Origin: Aquimarina sp042434915
Lineage (GTDB): Bacteria > Bacteroidota > Bacteroidia > Flavobacteriales > Flavobacteriaceae
Direction: 5' to 3'
DNA length: 64,000 nucleotides
NCBI RefSeq assembly: GCF_042434915.1
Contig: NZ_CP170198.1
Span: 2,666,001 to 2,730,000 of the forward strand
The notes beneath the pieces are model-generated. The model had not been told where the DNA came from and did not search any database. It was given only the letters and a program-made list of their open reading frames with translations. The position numbers and the translations under genes are program-made. This document shows, in pieces, positions 1 through 7,727 of the stretch (positions within the stretch are counted from its first letter, which is position 1; each line of letters starts with the position of its first letter).

Positions 1-2040
1 GCTTACAGCTTTAAATCCTATCAAAAATTCAAAATTACAGAAGATAGAACCGCGCAATTTGAAAGTCGTGACACTAGTGATGTTGCAATAAAAAATATTT
101 TCAATAACACTCATTCATTTATAAGTGAAAGGGTTACACAGCACTTCATTAAAAAAAATATTCCAGAGAAACAAAACATTCTCGGCACCAAAATGGCTGG
201 ATTTAAACATCCGGTATATGATGTTTTAGGAATCACCATACAATCCTCATCCTTATACAATGATGAATATATAATATTTGATGAACGCTTTGCCGGACCG
301 CTTGGCAAAAAGTCATCAAAACAATACTATTATAAAACTTTAGACACATTATCTGGCAGTGATCCTGCATATGTTATTTTGTTTCAACCACGCAAAACAT
401 CAACCGTAGCACGTTTAGAAGGACTACTTTATATTGATACCACAACTTTTGCTATTCAAAAATCAATTATAGAATTAAAAGGTGAGCTCGATGTAAAAGC
501 CTATCATACGTTTGAAAAATCTGATTTTAAAGATGTATGGCTTCCAAAAAGTAATAGTATCGCCATTAAACGAGGAAATGGAAAACAAAAAATATCTTTA
601 TTTGGCGGGCGAATCACCGTTGGCAATTTGGATCAAAAAAATAATAAGCAAGTTAATGATGATTTCTTAGTGTCAAAAACTGACTATTTTGATTATAGCT
701 TAGAGTCGTTTCAATCAAAACTCACCACACAACCTGATATTTTTATAGATACACAAGCCGAGAATAGAGATGCATCCTTTTGGAAAACATATCGCACAGA
801 TGCCATAACCGACAAAGACCTAGCGTCCTTTCCCGTGATTGACAGTATTGTTAAAGCGCAAAAAATCGAACGAAGAATAAAAGTAATACAAAGTTTTACC
901 CAGGGGTTCTACCCCTTGAGTTTTATAAATTTAGATCTAACTTATCCTATTAAATATAATAATTATGAAGGATTACGAGTAGGTCTAGGGGGTATTACCA
1001 ATGAGAGTTTTTCCAAACGTTTTAGAATCGAAGGTTACACTGTGTACGGCTTTATCGACGATGCTTTTAAGTATGGTGTTGGAGGTGGAATTTTATTAAA
1101 TAAAAAACATGGCGCTTGGCTCAATGTTAATTATAAAGATGATTTAAGTGAGGTAGGAAGTTTTCAATACTTAACCGATCGTCGCGTATATTCTCTTTTT
1201 GAACCCCGTCTTGTTAATATTGATTTTTATTACAAGCATCGTACCTATAGCACAAGTTTGCAATATGAGATATTCCCAAAACTTCTTTCGGAAACACAGT
1301 TTTCAATAAGTGAAATTGATCAAACCAAAAACTATCAATACAATCAAGATGGCATATGGAAATCTAGTTATAAAACTTCAGAAGCAAAAATAGCTTTGAG
1401 GTGGAGTCCTTTTAGTAACTTTCTCAAAACTCCAAATGGCACTAAAGAAATCTACGATGGTTACCCTAAATTCACTGCACAATATACTCAAGGAATGTCG
1501 GATGTATTTGATAGTGAGTTAACCTATTCAAAAGTTGGTTTAAAAGCAGAATACAGTATTGACCGTATAAACTTAAGCAATACAAGTTTTTTACTCGAAG
1601 GCGATCTTGGATTTGGAGAACTACCACTCACCCACCTCTTTCATGCATACCCTAACGCTCCTACAAAGGAAACTATTTTGCAACGCTTTTCTGTGGCTGG
1701 CAGGCGCAGTTTTGAGACTATGTATTTCAGCGAATTTTTTAGTGATAAATTAGCGACTTTTCAAATGAGACATACTTTTGAACCGATGCAAATTACGAGC
1801 TGGCTCAAACCTGAATTTGTTTTGATTACAAGACATGCAATTGGAACGGTAAGAGATAAAGAACTGCATCAAGGTGTTGATTTCAAATCCTTAGAACATG
1901 GTTATCAAGAATCTGGATTTGAAATTAACAAACTCATCGCAGGTTTTGGACTTAGTTTTGCCTTTAGATATGGTGCCTATAGTCTTCCAGAGTTCGAAGA
2001 TAATATAGCTTTCAAATTTACTTTTTATCTCAAGCTCTAA
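1..2040 (+). CDS. DUF5686 family outer-membrane protein, 5' end missing
   Basis: The frame is open from base 1, so the gene begins outside the window and at least 679 residues are present; the first internal ATG at 193 is not the true start because the coding sequence before it (FESRDTSDVAIKNIF, THSFISERVTQHF) continues the same family pattern. The last half alternates short hydrophobic and polar stretches and ends on an aromatic-rich strand (KFTFYLKL), typical of an outer-membrane beta-barrel. This resembles DUF5686 proteins of Bacteroidota, which normally begin with a signal peptide and a carboxypeptidase-like regulatory (CarboxypepD_reg) domain; that part would lie upstream. Molecular function is unknown in this family. 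Family call is from recognition, not a search. Confidence 0.8.
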   Translation, partial: AYSFKSYQKFKITEDRTAQFESRDTSDVAIKNIFNNTHSFISERVTQHFIKKNIPEKQNILGTKMAGFKHPVYDVLGITIQSSSLYNDEYIIFDERFAGPLGKKSSKQYYYKTLDTLSGSDPAYVILFQPRKTSTVARLEGLLYIDTTTFAIQKSIIELKGELDVKAYHTFEKSDFKDVWLPKSNSIAIKRGNGKQKISLFGGRITVGNLDQKNNKQVNDDFLVSKTDYFDYSLESFQSKLTTQPDIFIDTQAENRDASFWKTYRTDAITDKDLASFPVIDSIVKAQKIERRIKVIQSFTQGFYPLSFINLDLTYPIKYNNYEGLRVGLGGITNESFSKRFRIEGYTVYGFIDDAFKYGVGGGILLNKKHGAWLNVNYKDDLSEVGSFQYLTDRRVYSLFEPRLVNIDFYYKHRTYSTSLQYEIFPKLLSETQFSISEIDQTKNYQYNQDGIWKSSYKTSEAKIALRWSPFSNFLKTPNGTKEIYDGYPKFTAQYTQGMSDVFDSELTYSKVGLKAEYSIDRINLSNTSFLLEGDLGFGELPLTHLFHAYPNAPTKETILQRFSVAGRRSFETMYFSEFFSDKLATFQMRHTFEPMQITSWLKPEFVLITRHAIGTVRDKELHQGVDFKSLEHGYQESGFEINKLIAGFGLSFAFRYGAYSLPEFEDNIAFKFTFYLKL

Positions 2041-2101
2041 GTTTCCTTCCTTTTCATGGTTTTTAAGTTTTAAAAAGTTAAAAAGTTAAAAGCTCAATCC
2101 T

Positions 2102-2109
2102 TACATTTG
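2102..2109 (+). promoter_or_regulatory. -7 box TACATTTG for the MMPL transporter gene
   Basis: TACATTTG matches the Bacteroidota -7 consensus TAnnTTTG exactly. A start about 7 bases further on would give a leader of roughly 10-12 bases to the ATG at 2128. The -33 TTG element is not obvious. The box overlaps the TTG codon at 2107 that would otherwise give a longer protein. Confidence 0.55.
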
Positions 2110-2127
2110 CAGAAGCAAAAAAAGGAG

Positions 2128-4542
2128 ATGGCAAAATTATTTAGTTTCGGTTTTTGGAACGCTTTAGCAGGTATTATCTTACGTAACAGACTGGTTATAC
2201 TATTGGTAATCATTGGTATTACAGTGTTTTTAGGGTTTCAATGGAAAAATATGAGGTTTTCTTTTACAGAAGCAAACCTTTTACCAGATGATCACGAGGT
2301 GAATTTACAGTACCAAGAGTTTTTAAATACTTTTGGCGAAGAAGGTAACTTAATTGTTATGGCTATCCAAGATAGCACACTCTTTACCCCTCAAAAATTA
2401 AAGGCATGGAATGAGTTTAATGATTCATTTAAGACTTATGAAGAAATAGAACTTGTCATTTCATTAAGTGATTTAAAAAAATTAGAAAAAAAGGATAATC
2501 CAGCCAGATTTGAACTTGTTGATTTTATTAAAGACACTTTTTATACAAAAAAACAAGTCACACGCTACGAGCAAGAATTATTCTCTAAACTTCCTTTTTA
2601 TGAAGGATTAGTATATAGCAAAAAATCAAAAACTGTTCAAAGCGCCCTCTATCTTCAAAAAGAAATTGTTAACACAATAGCTCGTAAAAAATTTATAGAA
2701 GATGTTTTGAATCCAAAAATTAAGGCTTTTGAGACAGCATATAATATGGATATCAAGGTATCTGGAATGCCTTATATTAGAACGATGAATTCGCAGAGTA
2801 TCATGGATGAAATTCAAATTTTTATCCTTGCTGCGCTTTTGGTAACATCTCTGATATTTTTCTTCTTTTTTAGATCTCTTAGAGCAACCGTAATTTCTAT
2901 GACTGCTGTGGTTATAGGAGTAATGTGGGCTTTTGGTCTACTTGGGTTATTGCAATATGAAATTACCGTTTTAACAGCTATAATACCTCCGTTAGTTATC
3001 GTAATCGGAATTCCAAATTGTATTTTCTTGATTAACAAATACCAACAAGAAATTAAAAAACATGGTAATAAAGCTAAATCGCTACAGCGCGTAATCACAA
3101 AGGTAGGAAATGCTACTTTGATGACCAACGTAACCACAGCTGCTGGGTTTGCCACTTTTGCACTTACAGAGAGTAAATTACTGCGTGAATTTGGTATTGT
3201 AGCCTCAATCAATATTATCGCACTCTTTATTTTATGTTTATTGGTAATAACGATTGTTTATAGTTATATGCCCCAACCCAAAGAACGTCATTTAAAACAT
3301 TTAGGAAAACGCTGGATCGAGCGACTTGTTGATTGGATGGAACATATGGTTAAAACCCGAAGAGTCACTATCTACATAACTTCAATCATAATTTTAATTG
3401 CCAGTATTATAGGTATCTACACTATAAAAGTATCAGGAAGTCTTTTGGAGGATATGCCAAAATCTACAGGGTTTTTTCAGGATATCGAATTTTTTGAAGA
3501 GGAGTTCGATGGTATTATGCCGCTAGAAATTTTGATCAATACCAAAAGAAAAAATGGGGTATTAAAATTGCCAACACTAAAACGTATGGCAGAACTCGAA
3601 GTTCTTTTGGAAGAAACTCCAGAATTATCAAAGCCTATTTCTATTGTTAGCCTAGTAAAATATGCGAAACAAACCTATTATAACGGCAATCCAAAATATT
3701 ATCAAATACCCACAAGTCAAGAGCGCAACTTTATTCTACCCTATGCCAAAAGTTTTGAGTCAGAAGCTGGTATTATGAAAAGCTATGTAGATTCTACTGG
3801 GCAATATGCCAGAATCACCACATTTATGAAAGATGTAGGTACTGAGCAAATGGAAAGAATTGAAACTACATTAGCTCCAAAATTAGAAAAGATTTTTCCA
3901 AAGGATCGCTACGAAGTAACATTTACCGGCAAAGCGCTTATTTTTCAAAAAGGAACTAATTATTTGGTATGGAATTTAGTTTTTTCCCTAGGCTTGGCAA
4001 TTATTTTGATCGCATTATTCATGGCTTGGATGTTCCGTTCCTTCAAAATGATAGTTATTTCACTAATTCCAAATTTATTACCATTGTTAATGACTGCTGG
4101 ATTAATGGGATATCTAGGAGTTCCAATAAAACCTTCTACAATTTTAGTTTTTAGTATTGCTTTTGGTATTTCTGTAGATGATACAATTCACTTTCTTGCA
4201 AAATACAGACAAGAGCTAAAACAAAATCATTGGAGAATTCGTAAATCAGTATTCGCTGCCGTACGAGAAACAGGCGTAAGTATGTTTTACACCTCGACAG
4301 TTCTTTTCTTTGGGTTTTCTGTATTTATGATATCAAGTTTTGGAGGCACCAAGGCCTTAGGTGGACTAGTCTCTACTACGCTATTATTTGCGATGCTTTC
4401 GAATCTTTTGTTACTTCCGTCTCTATTACTATCGTTAGAAAGAAGCATCGCTAATAAAAACACACTCAAAGAACCTTCTTTACGAATTATACCTAATGAA
4501 GACGAAATCAACCCCGAAGACGAAGATGACTTAAAGGAATAG
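2128..4542 (+). CDS. MMPL/RND family transporter
   Basis: This 804-residue protein has the layout of the RND superfamily MMPL group: an N-terminal membrane helix, a large periplasmic domain, a first block of about five helices near residues 220-390, a second periplasmic domain, and a final helix block near residues 615-780. The segment GISVDDTIHFLAKYRQE is the typical acidic motif inside the second helix block of proton-driven RND proteins. The C-terminus is a short acidic tail. Substrate is unknown; relatives move lipids, hopanoids or other hydrophobic molecules. The frame can be extended to a TTG at 2107, but that codon sits inside the -7 promoter box, so the ATG at 2128 (MAKLFSFGFW) is preferred. 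It reads alone, with the next plus-strand gene 0.6 kb away. Confidence 0.88.
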   Translation: MAKLFSFGFWNALAGIILRNRLVILLVIIGITVFLGFQWKNMRFSFTEANLLPDDHEVNLQYQEFLNTFGEEGNLIVMAIQDSTLFTPQKLKAWNEFNDSFKTYEEIELVISLSDLKKLEKKDNPARFELVDFIKDTFYTKKQVTRYEQELFSKLPFYEGLVYSKKSKTVQSALYLQKEIVNTIARKKFIEDVLNPKIKAFETAYNMDIKVSGMPYIRTMNSQSIMDEIQIFILAALLVTSLIFFFFFRSLRATVISMTAVVIGVMWAFGLLGLLQYEITVLTAIIPPLVIVIGIPNCIFLINKYQQEIKKHGNKAKSLQRVITKVGNATLMTNVTTAAGFATFALTESKLLREFGIVASINIIALFILCLLVITIVYSYMPQPKERHLKHLGKRWIERLVDWMEHMVKTRRVTIYITSIIILIASIIGIYTIKVSGSLLEDMPKSTGFFQDIEFFEEEFDGIMPLEILINTKRKNGVLKLPTLKRMAELEVLLEETPELSKPISIVSLVKYAKQTYYNGNPKYYQIPTSQERNFILPYAKSFESEAGIMKSYVDSTGQYARITTFMKDVGTEQMERIETTLAPKLEKIFPKDRYEVTFTGKALIFQKGTNYLVWNLVFSLGLAIILIALFMAWMFRSFKMIVISLIPNLLPLLMTAGLMGYLGVPIKPSTILVFSIAFGISVDDTIHFLAKYRQELKQNHWRIRKSVFAAVRETGVSMFYTSTVLFFGFSVFMISSFGGTKALGGLVSTTLLFAMLSNLLLLPSLLLSLERSIANKNTLKEPSLRIIPNEDEINPEDEDDLKE

Positions 4543-4597
4543 TGCTTTATAGAGCTATTCATATCCTAATAATTATTGTAAGATTTGATAAGTATTT

Positions 4598-4632
4598 AAA
4601 TAAAAGCCCCACTAGAAAAATCTAGCGGGACC
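4598..4632 (-). terminator. Intrinsic terminator of the minus-strand mini-gene
   Basis: On the minus strand CCCGCTAG (4629-4622) pairs with CTAGTGGG (4615-4608) around a 6-base loop, with one G-U wobble, and is followed by TTTTATTT. On the plus strand the wobble becomes an A-C mismatch and no T-run follows, so the signal points to minus-strand transcription. Confidence 0.7.
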
Positions 4633-4665
4633 TTTGTAAGATAGATTACCCCAAAACCTATCAAA

Positions 4666-4719
4666 CTAACTTAACGTAAACACAAACTCGTTATAGCTTT
4701 TTAAAAATTTCTTTATCAT
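4666..4719 (-). CDS. 17-residue mini-ORF in a short, self-terminated transcript
   Basis: A minus-strand ATG at 4719 opens 17 codons (MIKKFLKSYNEFVFTLS) and stops at TAG. It is flanked by the parts of a complete small transcription unit: a TAACTTTG -7 box about 25 bases upstream, a short hairpin (GATAG/CTATC, 4662-4640) that begins three bases after the stop codon, and an intrinsic terminator at 4629-4598. The peptide is basic at its start and aromatic in the middle. I do not know a function. It could be a real micropeptide, a translated leader controlling the RNA, or a chance ORF inside a small RNA. It is far shorter than most gene callers accept. Confidence 0.45.
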   Translation of the reverse strand: MIKKFLKSYNEFVFTLS

Positions 4720-4743
4720 AATAACACTTGCAAGATAACGTAG

Positions 4744-4751
4744 CAAAGTTA
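4744..4751 (-). promoter_or_regulatory. -7 box TAACTTTG for the mini-gene
   Basis: Minus-strand TAACTTTG fits TAnnTTTG. The region where a -33 TTG should lie is a run of C instead, part of the GGGGG/CCCCC hairpin at 4770-4791, so the promoter is incomplete by consensus and may need an activator. Confidence 0.4.
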
Positions 4752-4769
4752 TTTATAAAACACCCATGA

Positions 4770-4791
4770 GGGGGGAAAAACCCCCTTTTTT
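4770..4791 (+). terminator. GGGGG-AAAAA-CCCCC hairpin with T-run
   Basis: Five G, five A and five C residues followed by six T form a compact intrinsic terminator on the plus strand. It is the only strong plus-strand terminator after the MMPL gene, although it is about 230 bases downstream. It also lies immediately upstream of the mini-gene promoter, so it may insulate that promoter from plus-strand traffic. Confidence 0.6.
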
Positions 4792-5082
4792 AATTTACAC
4801 TTATTTATTAATAATACAACCCCATAATTCTATTTTTAAATATTTGATTTTCAGAAAAATACATTGTTAAAACAAAATCAAATTATTTTATTTTTAACAA
4901 AAAAAATAGCAAGTATATCTAATTATTCTACCAATTTCATAGAATCTAGTTCAAAAAAAACATCATTTTTGTAATAACTCACACTAATTTAATGTGGTTT
5001 TATTCCATTAAGCTCTTTATATAATGCTCTTGAAACAATAATTTTTGCTAAATTTCTATGAGCTACAGTCCGATTAAAAATT
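4792..5082. other. AT-rich intergenic stretch, nothing clear
   Basis: This spacer before asnS is very AT-rich with long A and T runs. I see no ORF, repeat family or convincing hairpin in it. The only recognisable element at its edge is the asnS -7 box. Confidence 0.6.
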
Positions 5083-5090
5083 TATATTTG
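5083..5090 (+). promoter_or_regulatory. -7 box TATATTTG for asnS
   Basis: TATATTTG is a perfect TAnnTTTG match. It lies about 70 bases before the chosen ATG at 5161, giving a leader of roughly 64 bases. No clear -33 TTG at the usual distance. Confidence 0.5.
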
Positions 5091-5160
5091 CTTCCCCTTA
5101 AATTTGCTTTACCAACCTAAAGCATATGATAATATAGAAAGAATAACGAAACGTAATAAG

Positions 5161-6603
5161 ATGAAACATTCTAAAGTAATAGAAGTACTCAAAAGTGATA
5201 AATTATTGCAACCTGTGGTTGTCAAAGGATGGGTACGATCTTTCAGAAACGATAGATTTATAGCTATCAATGATGGATCTACTATACACAATGTGCAATG
5301 TGTATTAGAGGACAACACTTTTGACAAGCCATTAACAAATCGCATTACAGTTGGAGCAGCGATAACAGTTTCGGGTACTTTGGTAGAAAGTAAAGGATCT
5401 GGACAACGTGTAGAGATACAAGCAAGCTCAATTGTAATAGAAGGTGATGCTGATCCCGAAGAACTCAAACTCACAATACTATCGCCTAAAAAACATAGTT
5501 TAGAAAAATTACGTGAGCAAGCACACTTACGTGTTCGAACGAATACTTTTGGCGCTATCATGAGACTTCGTTCAAAATTGTCTTTTGCTATACACGAATA
5601 CTTTCAAAAGAATAATTTTTATTACGTTAACACACCTATTATTACAGGAAGCGATGCCGAGGGTGCTGGTGAAGCTTTTAAGGTAACCAATTACGAATTA
5701 AACAAGGTGCCTACAACTCCATCGGGTGAAATTGATTATAGTAAAGATTTTTTTGGGAGGGAAACAAATCTTACTGTCTCGGGTCAACTCGAAGCAGAAA
5801 CCTATGCCATGGGTTTAGGGCAAGTCTATACATTTGGACCAACTTTTAGAGCAGAAAACTCGAATACATCAAGACACTTAGCAGAATTTTGGATGGTAGA
5901 ACCAGAAATAGCATTTTGTGACCTTGATGGGAATATGGATCTAGCAGAAGACTTTATCAAATATGTAATCCAATATGTTTTAGACAATTGTCAGGATGAT
6001 CTAGAGTTTTTAGAAAACAGACTGGTACAAGAGGACAAAAGTAAACCACAAGCAGATCGCGCAGAAATGCTTTTACGAGATAAACTAAAGTTTGTTTTGG
6101 AGCATAATTTTAAGCGAGTGAGTTATACTGAAGCGATTGATATTTTGAAAAACTCCAAACCAAACAAGAAAAAGAAGTTTAAATATCCAATTAACGAGTG
6201 GGGAGCAGATTTACAGAGTGAGCATGAACGCTTTTTAGTAGAAAAGCATTTTAAATGTCCTGTGATCATTTTTGATTATCCTGCAAAGATAAAAGCATTT
6301 TACATGCGACTTAATGAAGATGGAAATACCGTGAGAGCAATGGATATACTTTTTCCAGGAATTGGGGAAATTGTAGGTGGCTCACAACGAGAAGAACGGC
6401 TGGATGTATTAAAAGAAAAAATGAATGCTTTAAATATCCCTGAAGAAGAACTATGGTGGTACTTGGATACACGTAAATTTGGAACCTGCGTCCATAGTGG
6501 TTTTGGATTAGGTTTTGAACGTTTAGTCCTGTTTGTTACAGGAATGTCAAATATTAGGGATGTCATTCCTTACCCAAGAACTCCGCTTAACGCAGAATTT
6601 TAA
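5161..6603 (+). CDS. asnS: Asparaginyl-tRNA synthetase
   Basis: The enzyme charges tRNA-Asn with asparagine using ATP in the cytoplasm. The 480-residue product has an N-terminal OB-fold anticodon-binding domain (about residues 18-100) and a class II catalytic core: motif 2 is VYTFGPTFRAE with SRHLAEF (about 222-244), and motif 3 is GFGLGFERLVLF near the C-terminus, followed by IRDVIPYPRTP, the AsnRS ending. The frame extends upstream to a TTG at 5104, but the first ATG at 5161 (MKHSKVIEVL) gives the family's normal N-terminus. Transcription probably ends in the hairpin at 6630-6687, inside the convergent neighbour. Confidence 0.96.
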   Translation: MKHSKVIEVLKSDKLLQPVVVKGWVRSFRNDRFIAINDGSTIHNVQCVLEDNTFDKPLTNRITVGAAITVSGTLVESKGSGQRVEIQASSIVIEGDADPEELKLTILSPKKHSLEKLREQAHLRVRTNTFGAIMRLRSKLSFAIHEYFQKNNFYYVNTPIITGSDAEGAGEAFKVTNYELNKVPTTPSGEIDYSKDFFGRETNLTVSGQLEAETYAMGLGQVYTFGPTFRAENSNTSRHLAEFWMVEPEIAFCDLDGNMDLAEDFIKYVIQYVLDNCQDDLEFLENRLVQEDKSKPQADRAEMLLRDKLKFVLEHNFKRVSYTEAIDILKNSKPNKKKKFKYPINEWGADLQSEHERFLVEKHFKCPVIIFDYPAKIKAFYMRLNEDGNTVRAMDILFPGIGEIVGGSQREERLDVLKEKMNALNIPEEELWWYLDTRKFGTCVHSGFGLGFERLVLFVTGMSNIRDVIPYPRTPLNAEF

Positions 6604-6606
6604 CCA

Positions 6607-7191
6607 TTAGTTTCTGTGATCATTAGATAAAATCTCAAGAATCAACTCTTTAATTACATTGTAATACGCTGATTCTTGAGATTTTTTGTTTCTAATTTTT
6701 AGTACTTTATCCAAATGTGGGAGCGTTCCTTTGGTTTCCAAGTGATTTAATACCTCTGCAAAATAACTGTCCAAAATTGGAATTATTGCTTTGCTATACG
6801 CATGCTCCAATTTTATACTAACAAACTTTTTGGTATACGCCAAAAAAATTTGCGGATACTGTGAAAAAGTTACCAATGAATTACAAAATGATTGATACAC
6901 CCGACACTCCTCATTATTATTTTCAAATTTTAACTTCTCGATTGCGATTTTTTTGATTCCATAAAACTTTACAGTCTCTACAATAAAATCAAAATAATCA
7001 ATTGAAGAATAATAGTAAATCTCCATTCCAAAATTAGAATTGATTATTATCACTTCATCATTAATACTAGAACTTAGAAATTTTTCTAATAATATAACAT
7101 TGCTATTAGAAAATAATAACCGACGATGTAAGCTTGAAACAAGCGTTACCCGCACCGATTTAATATCTTTGGAATCTCCTTGCTGGCACAC
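6607..7191 (-). CDS. Unknown protein translationally coupled to the ankyrin gene
   Basis: A 194-residue soluble protein with no signal peptide or membrane helix and no family that I recognise. It is rich in Ile, Leu, Lys and Asn, has an aromatic cluster (EIYYYSSIDYFDF) near residues 57-69, and has a predicted helical C-terminal third. The start is a GTG that overlaps the ankyrin stop codon as TAGTG, so translation is likely coupled. It is the last gene of a catalase, ankyrin, unknown set on the minus strand. Its last 25 codons are constrained: they carry the 15-bp inverted repeat that forms the terminator of convergent asnS. A role linked to the catalase/ankyrin pair is only an inference from position. 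Confidence 0.7.
   Translation of the reverse strand: MCQQGDSKDIKSVRVTLVSSLHRRLLFSNSNVILLEKFLSSSINDEVIIINSNFGMEIYYYSSIDYFDFIVETVKFYGIKKIAIEKLKFENNNEECRVYQSFCNSLVTFSQYPQIFLAYTKKFVSIKLEHAYSKAIIPILDSYFAEVLNHLETKGTLPHLDKVLKIRNKKSQESAYYNVIKELILEILSNDHRN
6630..6687 (+). terminator. asnS terminator embedded in the convergent gene
   Basis: AAATCTCAAGAATCA (6630-6644) and TGATTCTTGAGATTT (6670-6684) are a perfect 15-bp inverted repeat with a 25-base loop, followed by TTTGTTT. It begins about 27 bases after the asnS stop and lies wholly within the 3' coding end of the minus-strand gene at 6607-7191. Confidence 0.7.
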
Positions 7192-7661
7192 TAGGAGGTA
7201 GTAAGAAGTTCTGAAAAGTCCAAACCTTGATTCTGCGCATGGTTAGCGGCAGTATAACCCTGATTATCTTTGAGGTCCACATCTGCTCCATGAGCGATTA
7301 AAAGTTTGATAATATCTTTATGACCAAAGGTTGCGGCATAAATAAGTGCTGTAGCATCGCTATAATTTCTTACATTTACCGAAGCTCCAGCTTTAAGCAA
7401 CATTTCTGCTAATGTTATGTCACCTTTAAAACTGACACCCATTAGTGCGGTGTTACCCGAAGCATCTTGAGCATCCAATTGTGGATTTAAAGTTAATAAA
7501 TAAGCTGAAATTTCTTTTAAGCCATAATAGGTAGCTAATAGTAAGGGAGTACTACCTCGTGTATCTCGCTCGTTAATTAGTTCGGGATAAGAGTTTATAA
7601 TTTGCTGTACCACTGGTAATTCTTCGGATCTAATGGCATTAAATAGTGCAGTTGCGTTCAT
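7191..7661 (-). CDS. Ankyrin-repeat protein of the catalase locus
   Basis: The 156-residue protein consists of about four ankyrin repeats: signatures such as RGSTPLLLATYYGLKEIS, SGNTALMGVSFKGDITLAEMLLKAG, DATALIYAATFGHKDIIK and NQGYTAANHAQNQG are evenly spaced about 33 residues apart. There is no signal peptide, so it is cytoplasmic. Small ankyrin proteins next to catalase are known to support catalase activity in Pseudomonas (AnkB with KatB) and Campylobacter (Cj1386, haem delivery to KatA); a similar helper role is inferred here. It lies 66 bases after the catalase, with a hairpin in the gap, and overlaps the next gene. Confidence 0.88.
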   Translation of the reverse strand: MNATALFNAIRSEELPVVQQIINSYPELINERDTRGSTPLLLATYYGLKEISAYLLTLNPQLDAQDASGNTALMGVSFKGDITLAEMLLKAGASVNVRNYSDATALIYAATFGHKDIIKLLIAHGADVDLKDNQGYTAANHAQNQGLDFSELLTTS

Positions 7662-7676
7662 ATATAAAGTATTATG

Positions 7677-7713
7677 AAGTCAAAAGAGCTTTATATCAAT
7701 ACTCTTTTGACTT
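7677..7713 (-). terminator. 12-bp stem-loop between catalase and ankyrin genes
   Basis: AAGTCAAAAGAG (7677-7688) and CTCTTTTGACTT (7702-7713) pair perfectly around a 13-base loop. On the transcribed minus strand the stem is followed by CATAATAC rather than a T-run, so it is more likely an attenuator or an mRNA-stabilising or processing hairpin that lowers expression of the ankyrin gene relative to catalase than a full terminator. Confidence 0.5.
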
Positions 7714-7727
7714 CTTTGCTATTAAAA

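Larger units (their letters stand above)
4598..4738 (-). ncRNA. Putative ~140-nt minus-strand small RNA carrying the mini-ORF
   Basis: The interval runs from the expected transcription start (about 7 bases past the TAACTTTG box at 4751-4744) to the end of the intrinsic terminator. It contains a leader of about 20 bases, the 17-codon ORF, a GATAG/CTATC hairpin and the terminator stem. Its ends are inferred from promoter and terminator position only. No Rfam family is assigned. Confidence 0.45.

Noticed and set aside
2814..3212. 132-codon minus-strand frame inside the MMPL transporter gene
   Set aside because: Antisense shadow of a clear coding region, no homology-like features, no promoter.
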